Shown: positions 9,110 to 19,321 of the stretch, piece by piece
Position numbering within the stretch: the stretch's first letter is position 1
Layout of the letters: each line of letters starts with the position of its first letter
Source: an uncultured Thermoguttaceae bacterium
GTDB lineage: Bacteria; Planctomycetota; Planctomycetia; Pirellulales; Thermoguttaceae
Direction: 5' to 3'
NCBI GenBank assembly: GCA_938042245.1
Contig: CALIRO010000047.1
Span: 1-64,000 of the forward strand
Length of the DNA stretch: 64,000 nt
Program-made: the position numbers and the translations under genes
Notes under the pieces: model-generated
What the model was told of the DNA's origin: nothing
Seen by the model: the letters and a program-made list of their open reading frames with translations, nothing else
Database searches by the model: none

Positions 9110-9604
9110 TTAGGGTTTCCATTTAGGGGCTTCGTCGCCGGGGCCGACGGAAGAAGTGTCGATGCGAATACGGGCCCCGGAGGCGGCAATGGTTACATCC
9201 AAGATGGTCAGGCCCCAGCGGCCGTCGATGCAGCGGGCTTCGACACGTACCTGGCCGATTCCGTTGGGGCCTTTGACGTCGAAGCTGTAGAAGGCCCGGC
9301 CTTGGCCGCCCTGCAGTTCCATTTCCCCGCTCGGTGGAAGATACCAGGAGGCCTCTTGGATCGGCTCGCCTAGGGCCTTCTGCACTTGGGGGTCCTTTTG
9401 GAGCAATTCCAGCGCCATTCGGTACGGCTCAGCCGATTTAGGCCGAAGCACCACCAACCAAAAACCTACAAAACCAGCTCCTACGCCTACCAGACTCACC
9501 ACCACCAGGCCGACAAGCACCTTCCCCCAACTGGAGCTACCATGCCCTCCTCGGAGGGACCCTTCGGGGGCAGGAGCGGCGATTGGGTTGGCAACCGGGT
9601 CCAT
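9110..9604 (-). CDS. Coa1-like single-pass membrane protein
   Basis: This is a 164-residue protein with a Pro/Ala/Gly-rich cytoplasmic N-terminus, one transmembrane helix (about residues 29-53, VLVGLVVVSLVGVGAGFVGF) and an extracytoplasmic domain. The latter has ALELLQKDPQVQKALGEPI, then GRAFYSFDVKGPNGIGQVRV and DGRWGLTILDV. This order matches the cytochrome-oxidase assembly Coa1 family (DUF1783), whose bacterial members have no established role. I chose ATG 9604 because AAGGAG lies upstream at a suitable distance; an upstream TTG at 9631 lacks that support. It is transcribed divergently from the second oxidoreductase gene. Confidence 0.72.
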   Translation of the reverse strand: MDPVANPIAAPAPEGSLRGGHGSSSWGKVLVGLVVVSLVGVGAGFVGFWLVVLRPKSAEPYRMALELLQKDPQVQKALGEPIQEASWYLPPSGEMELQGGQGRAFYSFDVKGPNGIGQVRVEARCIDGRWGLTILDVTIAASGARIRIDTSSVGPGDEAPKWKP

Positions 9605-9812
9605 GGAACCACTCCTTTCTCCAAAAGGCAACAGGGGCGCACCGTTTGCCCGGCTGACATATTAGCAGGGTGGTTTCTCCAAGGCAAGTGCATTAGACTA
9701 TTAGACTAGAAGCGGGTACTGGGGAAGGAACTTCCCGGTTAAGCAAGCAAGCAAGGAAGGAGCAGAATATCATGCAAATGTCCATTATTATTTCTCGTAG
9801 GAGGAGCACCCT

Positions 9813-11141
9813 ATGAAATTGTATCGGCGTAGGTTTTTGCAAACGGCGGCTGCTGGGAGTCTGGCGGTGCCGATGGTTGCTCGGCATCTGCTTTCGGCCC
9901 CACCGAGTAGCCGCATTCGACACGCCAGTTTTGGCGCCGGCGGCATGGCCGGGTCCGACATGGTTTCCATCGGCGGCCATCCCAACGTGGAGTTGGTTTG
10001 TGTGGCTGAAGTAGATCAGTCCCGCCTGGGAATGCTCAAACAGCATTTTGCCGACAAAAAAGTGGCCGTCTATCAAGATTGGCGGAAAATGCTCGACAAA
10101 GAGGGAAAACGCCTCGATTCGGTCAACGTCGGCACGCCGGACCACATGCACGCGCCGATGGCCATGTCGGCCATGCAGTTGGGCCTTCATGCCTACGTGC
10201 AGAAGCCCCTGGCCCATGATATTTACGAGGTGCGGCGGCTGACCGAGGTGGCACGGGAGAAAAAGCTGGTCAGCCAGATGGGCATCCAGATTCACTCGGC
10301 CGCCTATTACCGGATCGCTGTGAAGTTGGTGCATCAGGGGGCCATCGGCAAAGTGGTCGAGTCGCACTCTTGGAGCAGTAAAAAGTGGGGCGACAAGGGA
10401 CCGCCGCCAGATCGTCAGGACCCGATTCCCCCAGGGTTCGACTGGGACCAGTGGATCGGCGTTTGCCAGCCTAGGCCCTATATCCAGGGGTATTATCATC
10501 CGGGCAATTGGCGCAAACGGCTAGATTTTGGCACTGGCACCTTTGGCGATATGGGATGCCATATTTTTGACACGGTCTTTGAGGCACTGGGGTTGCAGGC
10601 CCCGCTAACGGTTCGGTCCGAAGGCCCAGCGCCGGACCAATGGAATTGGGCGATCAATGCGGTGATTCATTATGAGTTTCCCGGCAGCCAATACACGGCG
10701 GACAAGACGGTGAGGGTGCACTGGTATGATGGGGATGAACGTCCCCCGAAAGAGGTACAGGACCTTTTGGAAGGCAAACCGCTGCCGGACCAGGGATCGA
10801 TCATTATTGGCACGAAAGGGGTATTGCTTATCCCCCATGTGGCGGTACCGGTCCTGTTTCCGCAAAAGGTGTTTAAAGATTATAAGCTGCCGCGGGACCC
10901 TGGCACTTCCCATACCAACCAGTTTGTGGAGGCCATTTTGGGCAAAACTCAGACCAGTGCTCCGTTTGAGTATTCGGGACCGTTGACGGAGGCAGTCCTT
11001 TTGGGGGGAGTGGCCACCCGCTTTCCGAACACCACCCTAGAGTGGGATGCAACGAATTTGCGGTTTAAAAACAGCCCGGAAGCCACCGCCCTTCTTCGCC
11101 GGCAATATCGCAAAGGCTGGGAGGTACCAGGGTTAAGTTAA
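9813..11141 (+). CDS. Gfo/Idh/MocA-family oxidoreductase, Tat-exported
   Basis: The product has 442 residues. It begins with a twin-arginine signal (MKLYRRRFLQTAAAGSLAVP), followed by a Rossmann region that starts IRHASFGAGGMAGSDM. The family motif is kept as HAYVQKPLAHDIYE, with the conserved lysine, unlike the related protein at 1693-2955. Other family features are SVNVGTPDHMHAPMAMSAM, MGIQIHSAAYYRIAVKLV and the aromatic-rich FGTGTFGDMGCHIFD. GGAGGAG lies just upstream of the ATG. It is a periplasmic NAD(P)-dependent oxidoreductase of the type abundant in planctomycetes; the substrate is likely a sugar derivative but is not determined. Confidence 0.92.
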   Translation: MKLYRRRFLQTAAAGSLAVPMVARHLLSAPPSSRIRHASFGAGGMAGSDMVSIGGHPNVELVCVAEVDQSRLGMLKQHFADKKVAVYQDWRKMLDKEGKRLDSVNVGTPDHMHAPMAMSAMQLGLHAYVQKPLAHDIYEVRRLTEVAREKKLVSQMGIQIHSAAYYRIAVKLVHQGAIGKVVESHSWSSKKWGDKGPPPDRQDPIPPGFDWDQWIGVCQPRPYIQGYYHPGNWRKRLDFGTGTFGDMGCHIFDTVFEALGLQAPLTVRSEGPAPDQWNWAINAVIHYEFPGSQYTADKTVRVHWYDGDERPPKEVQDLLEGKPLPDQGSIIIGTKGVLLIPHVAVPVLFPQKVFKDYKLPRDPGTSHTNQFVEAILGKTQTSAPFEYSGPLTEAVLLGGVATRFPNTTLEWDATNLRFKNSPEATALLRRQYRKGWEVPGLS

Positions 11142-11503
11142 TTCCCGGGAGTTTCCAGGAAGTTGATACCCGAAAAAAATTTGCTTTACCCTTTAAAGCT
11201 TCCAGATGACATGTTGCCGGGGAAACCTAGTGGAGGGACTTTTTTGGGTGCAAATATTGCTTTAACCCCTGAAGCTAGTTGAGTTCCCTAACCACTAAAT
11301 CTTCCCTTTCCCTACTGTCTGGAACCATAAATTATTTTCTGGAAGTTCCTTTAGGAAGACAGCTCCGGATAGGGGTGTTTGAAAGATTGCATTCTGTGGG
11401 AAGGAGAGCAGAGGGTTGGAGGGGTTCTTTTTGGGGGTTAGAATGCCAGCCACCCCCTAAGAAGGGGGCAAATACCCAGAAAAACACAGTAGCCGCGAAA
11501 CAC
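11142..11503. other. Intergenic region before the 16S promoters
   Basis: About 360 bases. A short open frame at 11279-11530 has no ribosome binding site or recognisable product. GCTTTA and TAAAGC near 11182 can form a weak stem. Nothing else is supported. Confidence 0.5.
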
Positions 11504-11531
11504 TTGACGCAGGTTTTTGAAAATTTATAAT
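11504..11531 (+). promoter_or_regulatory. 16S rRNA promoter P1
   Basis: TTGACG at 11504-11509 and a perfect TATAAT at 11526-11531 are separated by 16 bases. The site lies about 350 bases upstream of the mature 16S 5' end. Confidence 0.75.
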
Positions 11532-11623
11532 AATTTTTGCCTAAGAGGCTGAGAGCTGAACTTAGGCGAAAGCAGTACTATAGGTGTCGAGAAAATTGGC
11601 CGAAAAAATTTTTTGCGAGGCGG

Positions 11624-11651
11624 TTGACACCTTTTGAGAGCGTGCTAAAAT
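11624..11651 (+). promoter_or_regulatory. 16S rRNA promoter P2
   Basis: A perfect TTGACA at 11624-11629 and TAAAAT at 11646-11651 are separated by 16 bases. With P1 it forms a tandem promoter pair, as is common for rRNA genes. An A/T-rich stretch (11601-11614) lies just upstream and could act as an UP-like element. Confidence 0.8.
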
Positions 11652-11708
11652 ACAAAATTGCCTGGAGGATGGTAGCCGAAAAGGTGGCCAACTCTGGGTG
11701 ATATGGTA

Positions 11709-11720
11709 TGATCTTTGACA
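11709..11720 (+). promoter_or_regulatory. boxA-like antitermination element in the 16S leader
   Basis: TGATCTTTGACA matches 10 of 12 positions of the E. coli rrn boxA TGCTCTTTAACA and is followed by ATTT as in E. coli. Its position, between P2 and the mature 5' end, is where NusB/NusE antitermination sites occur. Function is inferred. Confidence 0.6.
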
Positions 11721-11882
11721 ATTTGGGAATGGCCCCGAGAGGGTAGCCGTTTCGGCCTTTGCGGAACCGGATCAAACTCGGGTGCTTTCTGGGAAATACC
11801 CCCCCAGAGGCATCCAAGGGAAACCTTTTCAGAGTTAGCCATCCGTTGCCCGGGGCGTAAGTTTCGGGTAACGGAAGCAAAC

Positions 11883-13422
<1,540 letters not shown>

Positions 13423-13515
13423 CTTGCCCGGTCGGAGACCTCACGACTCCGACCGACCACATATGGGGCGGTTCCGTAAACCGGAGCGGCTTCCTCGGCC
13501 ATTCTCAAAACCAAT

Positions 13516-13559
13516 CGGCCCAGGCCGAAGCCCCCCGCTTCGCCTGGGCCGTTTTTTTG
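13516..13559 (+). terminator. Rho-independent terminator of the 16S transcript
   Basis: CGGCCCAGG at 13516-13524 pairs with CCTGGGCCG at 13543-13551. An inner stem pairs CGAAGC with GCTTCG around a C-rich loop. A run of seven T follows. Its position shows that the 16S transcript ends here without a 23S gene. Confidence 0.9.
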
Positions 13560-13763
13560 CGCCCCCAATTCCCCCACTTCCTTTTAGTAGCTCTAATTCG
13601 AACGCCCCTTCCATACTCCTCTTTTTTTACCGGCCCGATTTGCTCTTCTGCCGCCTCTCTCCCGTAATATACGGAGTCCATTCTCGGTCATAATAATATC
13701 TATCCATCCACGAATCAATAATTGGCGCCACGATCGCTCGAAACGCGTTTTAGGAGATTCTTT

Positions 13764-16697
13764 ATGCCAACCGAATGCCAAATCTCTTTCCGATGGGAAT
13801 CTATTGGCAGGCTGGGGATTGTTGGGCTGTTCGGAGTCGTTTGGCTTGTTGGAAGTGGCTTTATAAGCCTAGGAGGAGAGGCTGGGAGCGAGGTACTCTG
13901 GCAGGCCAGTCCGCCCACGGTAGCCTCTCGGTCCAGGGAGGCCCTCCAACCTACAGTCGAAAACCCCTCCTTCCCTCAGAAGGTTGCTTCGGAGAGCAAA
14001 GAACTTTTTGATCGGCAAGACATGGAAAAATGTTCATCTTATGCGGACCAACCATCGGACAGCAAAGAACTTTTCGATGGCTACTCGCTAACCGGCTGGA
14101 AGGTCCTAGATGAGTTGGCCTTTAAAAGCCACGGCAACGTGGAGGTCCGGGAGGGGCAGATTCTTTTGCACCAAGGCGAACCTTTTACCGGCATTCGGTG
14201 GACCGGCCCATTTCCCCGCAGCAATTACGAACTGCTGGTCGAAGCCCGACGGGTCGAGGGCGACGACTTTTTCTGCGGCCTTGTCTTTCCGGTAGGCCAG
14301 GCGGATTGTTCGCTGATTGTGGGCGGCTGGGGCGGCAGTACGGTGGGGCTGTCGAATATCGACGGCGAACCAGCCGCCGAAAACGAAACCGCCGCCATCT
14401 GCGACTTTGAAAAAGGCCGATGGTATGCCATTCGCCTCCGAGTAACCGACCAAAAAATCCAGCTCTGGATCGACCAGGAAAAGATCGTCGATTTCCAGTA
14501 TCCGGACCGGAAGCTGTCGATCCGATGGGACCAAGAGCCGATGCGCCCGTTTGGCATCTGCACCTGGCGAACCACCGGCGCGGTCCGGAAAGTGCAACTT
14601 CGCCGGCTGCCGAAACAGGATCCGCCTTCAGAGAAAAATCCAGCAAAACCGGCGCCCGCCAGCCAGGAGAAATCCTTTTCAATGAAACCCCTCCCGTCCA
14701 AGGTGGCCCAAACGGCGGAAGAAGGGCCATCGGTTTCACGCTGGTATCCAACAATCTATGAAGAAGGAAGGTTCACCGAGTCCCCCCCACCGAAAGAAGG
14801 GACCTCTGTGTCATTTGCTCCTCCGACCGCTGGTCAGTTGCCCACTCCTTTTGCTGAGGCAGTGGTGGATCTGGCGGACGGTACGTTTATTTCACCACCT
14901 CCTGTGGCCCCTGGTCCGTTGCCCACCGCACTGGGCGCCCGAAGCGAGTTTGTTGTGCCGAAAACTTTCGACGGCAAACCGGCCCTTTGCCAGGCCGAAC
15001 TGCAGAAGATCGAGCGGGGATTTCGCATCTATCGGCTTTGGTATCCGTCGCCGGTGCAGACGCCGGTAGAACAAAACAATACGATCCCGGCCGAGTATTA
15101 TATGCCGGAAGGAGCTGAGGTCGGTTCGCCGCGGCCGGCGGTCATTGTGTTGCATATCCTCAACGGCAACTACGAGTTGGAGCGGCTATTGTGTCGGACG
15201 TTGGCTCTGCGGGGCATCCCGGCTTTGATGTTCAAATTGCCCTATTACGACGAGCGGGCGCCGACAGGTGGCCGGAAGCGGCTGCTGCAGGAGCCGGAAC
15301 TTTTTGTCCAGGCATTACCTCAGGCCATTGCCGACTGCCGACGCACCCTCGACGTCCTGGGCGCCCGGCCAGAAGTCGATCCTGCGAAAATCAGCTTGGC
15401 CGGGATTAGCTTGGGCGGTATTGTCGGTGCTACGGCGGCGGCTGCCGACAGCCGAGTCCATCGGGCTGCCTTGATCCTGGCCGGCGGCGATCTGCTGGCG
15501 ATCATCCGCCACTGCCGGGAAGCCAGACCTTTGCACCAATTCCTCCAGGCTTTGCCCGCGGACCGCCGCCAACTGATAGAAAATGCCCTCCGAGAAATTG
15601 ATCCACTTTCGTATGCGTCGGCTTTGCGAGACCGGGCAAAGGCAGACCGGGTCCTGATGGTCAATGCTGCCCAGGATGAGGTGATCCCACGGGCCTGTAC
15701 CGAAAAACTGGCGCAGGCCCTTGGCATGGCCGATCGGGTCATCTGGCTGGATGGTTTGGGCCATTACACGGCCATAGCGGCTTTGCCGGAAACTTTGGCC
15801 CAGACGACGGCCTTTTTTGCCCAGGATTTGCCGCCGGAAGTGAAACCCCCTGTTGCCGAAACGCCTAAACCAGGCACCCCCTTACAACTGACGGCCGATT
15901 TGGTGAAGCAACTATTGGATATATTTGTTCATGAACCGAGCGAGGGCCGATGCCATCTGTTGGATATTTCCGCCGAGGTGGTCGATCCGGCGGGCAAAAA
16001 GTACGAAGGTCGGCTCCGATGGGTTCGGGGCGCCCAGCACCGATTCCGATTGGAAGTGAACATGACTGGGTTGCCGGAAGTGCAGACCGGCCAAGGGGAT
16101 CGGCCTTGGTTGGCTTCGGCCAAGCGGGTCTTTGTAGGCCGGACCAAAGATGGGCAACTTGCCGGGCAAGACGCCCCAAGCGGCCAGGCGCGGCTGGACC
16201 CACTAAAATTTGTTCCGGATCGGCATCTGGTGCGAGCCAAAGCCTGGCTGGCCGCCCTCCAAGGCCTGGGGCAAATGCCCACGTTGCTCGAATCCTTGTT
16301 GGAAGCTGAAGAACTCCAGGGCCCGTCCAGTGCCGAACCCGAATCGGCCAAGCCGCCGACCAGATCGGAACAATCGGCCACGAATCCATCCCGCTTGCCA
16401 GAAACCCCGGCGCCGGAGCAAACGATCCCCCCCGGACGGCTCCTTCTGCTTCGCCAGAAGAATAAAAAGCAAAATACCCTCCAGATTGTTTTGACGCCGG
16501 AAGGCCGACCTAGCCGACTGGAGCTTTCCGTCGATAAGTTCCGGGCGAAGATCACCGTCCACGCCTGGCAACTGGAGGCCCCGGCGCCGGAAGGGCTTTT
16601 TGCCCCGCCGGATCGACCCATCCAAGAGGTCGATCCGGAAGACCTGGTCCGCATCTGGTCTGCCCTGGTGGAATTCTGGATGGAAAAGACGGAATGA
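13764..16697 (+). CDS. Secreted DUF1080 plus alpha/beta-hydrolase protein
   Basis: This 977-residue multidomain exported protein starts at ATG 13764, with TAGGAGA close upstream. A hydrophobic signal or anchor segment covers about residues 19-37. A DUF1080 (3-keto-disaccharide hydrolase-like, concanavalin fold) domain follows at about 95-275, beginning SKELFDGYSLTGWKVLD and ending GICTWRTTGAVRKVQLRRL. After a Pro-rich linker comes an alpha/beta hydrolase (about 440-680) of the dienelactone-hydrolase type. Its nucleophile elbow is GISLGG (about residue 550), the acid is in NAAQDEVIP and the His in GLGHYTA, so the triad looks complete. The last ~280 residues have no domain I recognise. The C45 and GH62-like genes follow closely, suggesting a joint role in degrading esterified glycans or other acylated substrates; this is inference. 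Confidence 0.82.
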   Translation: MPTECQISFRWESIGRLGIVGLFGVVWLVGSGFISLGGEAGSEVLWQASPPTVASRSREALQPTVENPSFPQKVASESKELFDRQDMEKCSSYADQPSDSKELFDGYSLTGWKVLDELAFKSHGNVEVREGQILLHQGEPFTGIRWTGPFPRSNYELLVEARRVEGDDFFCGLVFPVGQADCSLIVGGWGGSTVGLSNIDGEPAAENETAAICDFEKGRWYAIRLRVTDQKIQLWIDQEKIVDFQYPDRKLSIRWDQEPMRPFGICTWRTTGAVRKVQLRRLPKQDPPSEKNPAKPAPASQEKSFSMKPLPSKVAQTAEEGPSVSRWYPTIYEEGRFTESPPPKEGTSVSFAPPTAGQLPTPFAEAVVDLADGTFISPPPVAPGPLPTALGARSEFVVPKTFDGKPALCQAELQKIERGFRIYRLWYPSPVQTPVEQNNTIPAEYYMPEGAEVGSPRPAVIVLHILNGNYELERLLCRTLALRGIPALMFKLPYYDERAPTGGRKRLLQEPELFVQALPQAIADCRRTLDVLGARPEVDPAKISLAGISLGGIVGATAAAADSRVHRAALILAGGDLLAIIRHCREARPLHQFLQALPADRRQLIENALREIDPLSYASALRDRAKADRVLMVNAAQDEVIPRACTEKLAQALGMADRVIWLDGLGHYTAIAALPETLAQTTAFFAQDLPPEVKPPVAETPKPGTPLQLTADLVKQLLDIFVHEPSEGRCHLLDISAEVVDPAGKKYEGRLRWVRGAQHRFRLEVNMTGLPEVQTGQGDRPWLASAKRVFVGRTKDGQLAGQDAPSGQARLDPLKFVPDRHLVRAKAWLAALQGLGQMPTLLESLLEAEELQGPSSAEPESAKPPTRSEQSATNPSRLPETPAPEQTIPPGRLLLLRQKNKKQNTLQIVLTPEGRPSRLELSVDKFRAKITVHAWQLEAPAPEGLFAPPDRPIQEVDPEDLVRIWSALVEFWMEKTE

Positions 16698-16748
16698 AGA
16701 AGTCGCTGAGACGCTGATCCGTTGGCGATACCCAAAGGAGATGATGGC

Positions 16749-18131
16749 ATGTATCGAAGATGGGTTTTCGGTGTTTGTTCCCTTGGGATCGTGGTCCATT
16801 TTTTGGCACTGCCATCCTTTTCAGTTCTGCCGCCCTTGCCGGGCGCTGAAGTGGGCAGACCTAGCTTAGAAGCCCGACCTGGTCAGCAACACTCCTCAGG
16901 ATCAACAAACCGGTCTTTTCCGGAGCCGGAACTGGTGGCCAAGGACCCGGCTGGCCACGGTGTGCTAGGCCGATTGGAAGGCAAAACCATCCTGATCGTT
17001 CACGGTACGCCTACCCAGATGGGCCGGGCGCACGGGACGCTTTTGGCCGAAAAAGCTCGTACCTTGACCAATCGAGTGCTTTACGGTGTGGGTGGCCTGG
17101 AGACCATCCAGAGTGGGCGATGGTTTCTAGATCTGATGGAAGAAATCCATCGGCGAACCGGCCCCTTTATTCCGAAACGCTTTTTTGAGGAGATGGATGC
17201 AGCCAGCCAGGCCGCCGGCATTTCCGTTCGGGACGGCCGACTGGCCAATCTGTTCCCGGAACGGTTCCATTGCAGCGGCGTAGCGGTGCGGGGCAAGGCC
17301 AGCCGAGATGGCCGCGTCTATCACGCCCGGGTGCTGGATTACATGCGCGACATTCACCTGCAGCGGGCCGCCGTGGTGCAGGTGTTCATCCCGGATGGCT
17401 ATAACAGCTGGATGAGTCTGGGTTATGCGGGCTTCCTGGGCACGGTAACCTGCATGAACGAGCGGGGTTTGGCTATCGGCGAAATGGGCGGACGCGGCGA
17501 AGGCCACTGGGACGGAATGCCCATGACCTTCCTTTTGCGAGACATCATGGAACGAGCGAGCACCGTGGAAGAGGCCTTGCAAATTTTCCGCAAAACGGCC
17601 CGGACCTGTGAATACTACTATGTGCTAAGCGATAAGAGTCGAAATATGGCCGCGGTGCGGGCAACGCCGGAAGAACTGCTAGTGCTTCGGCCTGGGCAAC
17701 AGCATCCGCTTTTGCCTTATGTGCCGGAGGATACGGTCTTTGTCTCCGGCGACAGCCGGGCGCAGGTGCTCAGCCAGCGGTTGCAGGAGCACTACGGCCA
17801 GATCGACGTGGAACGGATGATCCAGATCATCAAGCGGCCGGTCGCCATGGCCAGCAACCTGCACAACGCTATCTTTTCCCCGGAGACGTTGGAGATCTGG
17901 GTAGCCGACGCTGGCAGGGACACCCCCGCCTGCGATGAGCCGTATGTACGGGTCTCACTGCCGGAACTCATCCAATGGTACCGGAAGGTAAACAATATTA
18001 CTGGAGAACAGAAAACTCCTGTTCTTCGATCAGCCTCCCCGAAGGAGTCTCCGACTGCTTTAAAAGAAGCCTGCCTAGGGGGTAGCCCTGGCCAAACCGA
18101 AACGGATGTTTCTAAGCCTCTGGAGGTTTAG
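16749..18131 (+). CDS. C45-type autoproteolytic acyltransferase/hydrolase, secreted
   Basis: A 460-residue protein related to peptidase family C45 (acyl-CoA:6-aminopenicillanic acid acyltransferase, an Ntn-hydrolase). ATG 16749 has AAGGAG 8 bases upstream and is followed by a signal peptide (YRRWVFGVCSLGIVVHFLAL). Family landmarks are GTPTQMGRAHGTLLAEKA, the likely nucleophilic Cys in RFHCSGVAVRGKA that should become the new N-terminus after self-cleavage, ARVLDYMRDI, and NERGLAIGEMGGRG. The recognisable domain ends near YVRVSLPELIQWY. A Ser/Pro/Thr/Glu-rich tail of about 50 residues then runs to a TAG stop. The same frame stays open past this stop into the GH62-like domain, so the tail looks like an interdomain linker. 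By family knowledge it cleaves or transfers an amide-linked acyl group. The substrate is unknown. Confidence 0.82.
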   Translation: MYRRWVFGVCSLGIVVHFLALPSFSVLPPLPGAEVGRPSLEARPGQQHSSGSTNRSFPEPELVAKDPAGHGVLGRLEGKTILIVHGTPTQMGRAHGTLLAEKARTLTNRVLYGVGGLETIQSGRWFLDLMEEIHRRTGPFIPKRFFEEMDAASQAAGISVRDGRLANLFPERFHCSGVAVRGKASRDGRVYHARVLDYMRDIHLQRAAVVQVFIPDGYNSWMSLGYAGFLGTVTCMNERGLAIGEMGGRGEGHWDGMPMTFLLRDIMERASTVEEALQIFRKTARTCEYYYVLSDKSRNMAAVRATPEELLVLRPGQQHPLLPYVPEDTVFVSGDSRAQVLSQRLQEHYGQIDVERMIQIIKRPVAMASNLHNAIFSPETLEIWVADAGRDTPACDEPYVRVSLPELIQWYRKVNNITGEQKTPVLRSASPKESPTALKEACLGGSPGQTETDVSKPLEV

Positions 18132-19133
18132 CTTCAGGGGGGTTCAGAAGAAGCCAAACCGGCAACGGATGCCCTTTTGGAGGGGCGGTTTTCCTGGCAG
18201 GTGGGACCGCTGCTTGTAGAACCCGTGCAGCCGGAAGACGACCTCTGCTACAGTGTCAAAGACCCCAGTATTGTGTTCCACCAGGGCCGATGGCATTTGT
18301 TCTGCACCGTTCGGGGCCAAAAACGCACTCATCAGATTGAATACCTGAGCTTTACGGATTGGAAAGAGGCCAATCAGGCCCGACGGGTTCGATTGCAAAA
18401 CCATGCGGGATTTTTCTGCGCACCGCAAGTATTTTATTTTACGCCCCACAAGAAGTGGTATCTGATCTGCCAGGCAAGCGACCCGGCGTGGAATCCGAAA
18501 TACGGGGCTGCCTTTGCTACTACGGAAAACATGGCTGATCCGGCTTCCTGGAGTGGGCTTCGATTGTTGGGCGCCAAGCCGGCCGACGGCAAAGCCGGCC
18601 TGGACTTCTGGATCATCTGCGACGACAAGCATGCCCATCTTTTCTTTACCACGTTGGACGGCCGGATGTGGCGAGAACAGACCCGGCTGGAGGATTTTCC
18701 CCACGGCTGGTCGGAACCGGTGCTGGCCATTCAGGCTGATATTTTCGAGGCCGGCCATGTGTACCGGCTTCGAGGAATGCAGAAATACCTCGCTTTGATC
18801 GAAGCGCAGGGAGGTCATGGGTGGCGATACTACAAAGCCTATTTGGCTGACCAGCTCGAAGGGCCTTGGAGGCCTTTGGCCGACAGCAGGGACAAGGCGT
18901 TTGCCAGCATGAAAAACGTCCGGCACATCGGCCAGCGGTGGACCGACTGCATCAGTCACGGCGAATTGCTCCGCTGCGGCGTGGATGAACGTCTGGAGGT
19001 GGACCCGAACCATTTGAGGTTTCTCTTCCAAGGGGTATTGGACCGAGAGCGGGCCGGTAAACCCTACGGCCAAATCCCCTGGCGATTGGGCCTTCTGGAG
19101 CCGATCCCCCGGGACGCTCCGCCTGTCTTTTAG
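18132..19133 (+). CDS. GH62-like alpha-L-arabinofuranosidase domain, no clear start
   Basis: The frame opens directly after the TAG of the C45 gene and is in the same frame. It encodes a linker (GGSEEAKPATDALLEG) and a ~310-residue five-bladed propeller resembling glycoside hydrolase family 62. Matching segments are YSVKDPSIVFHQGRWHLF, APQVFYFTPHKKWYLI, FEAGHVYRLRGMQKYLALIE, RWTDCISHGELLR, LRFLFQGV and IPWRLGLLEPI. There is no ATG at the front and no signal peptide. TTG 18177 lacks a ribosome binding site, and GTG 18201 has GGAGGGG only at 15 bases. It may be expressed by readthrough or coupling, be the orphaned half of a C45-GH62 fusion, or reflect a sequence error at the TAG. GH62 enzymes remove arabinose from arabinoxylan, but planctomycete relatives may have other substrates. 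Confidence 0.72.
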   Translation, partial: LQGGSEEAKPATDALLEGRFSWQVGPLLVEPVQPEDDLCYSVKDPSIVFHQGRWHLFCTVRGQKRTHQIEYLSFTDWKEANQARRVRLQNHAGFFCAPQVFYFTPHKKWYLICQASDPAWNPKYGAAFATTENMADPASWSGLRLLGAKPADGKAGLDFWIICDDKHAHLFFTTLDGRMWREQTRLEDFPHGWSEPVLAIQADIFEAGHVYRLRGMQKYLALIEAQGGHGWRYYKAYLADQLEGPWRPLADSRDKAFASMKNVRHIGQRWTDCISHGELLRCGVDERLEVDPNHLRFLFQGVLDRERAGKPYGQIPWRLGLLEPIPRDAPPVF

Positions 19134-19141
19134 AGCCTCTC

Positions 19142-19236
19142 ACAAAACAGAACCCTCCCAAGGTGGAACTAACCCCTCTAAGAGGGATATACTGCCTGCA
19201 AAGGGGGTTTGATGGGAGGTTCTTGATCTGTTTTGT
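19142..19236. repeat. Long imperfect inverted repeat
   Basis: The left arm at 19142-19160 (ACAAAACAGA, then ACCCTCCCA) pairs with the right arm at 19213-19236 (TGGGAGGT, then TCTGTTTTGT) with a short bulge, about 18-19 pairs. Inside, AACCCC pairs with GGGGTT and CCCTC with GAGGG. It could be a terminator-like fold for the GH62 region or a small mobile-element remnant. There is no T run and no target duplication was recognised. Confidence 0.5.
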
Positions 19237-19321
19237 CCACAGAGTTGGACTTCTCCTGTTGGCCGTCTGCAGAGTATAATTTTTTTGAGGATGCTTGGCA
19301 TTCTTAGGGAGGAACGGAGCG

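Noticed and set aside
9693..10499. 268-codon reverse frame opposite the second oxidoreductase
   Set aside because: It overlaps the Tat signal and Rossmann domain of a well-supported gene and resembles no protein.
18129..18131. General reassignment of TAG to an amino acid
   Set aside because: groEL1, groES and other intact genes end in TAG at their expected C-termini.
18144..19073. 309-codon reverse frame opposite the GH62-like region
   Set aside because: Considered because the GH62 frame lacks a start codon, but the + strand shows many GH62-like motifs while the reverse product shows none.
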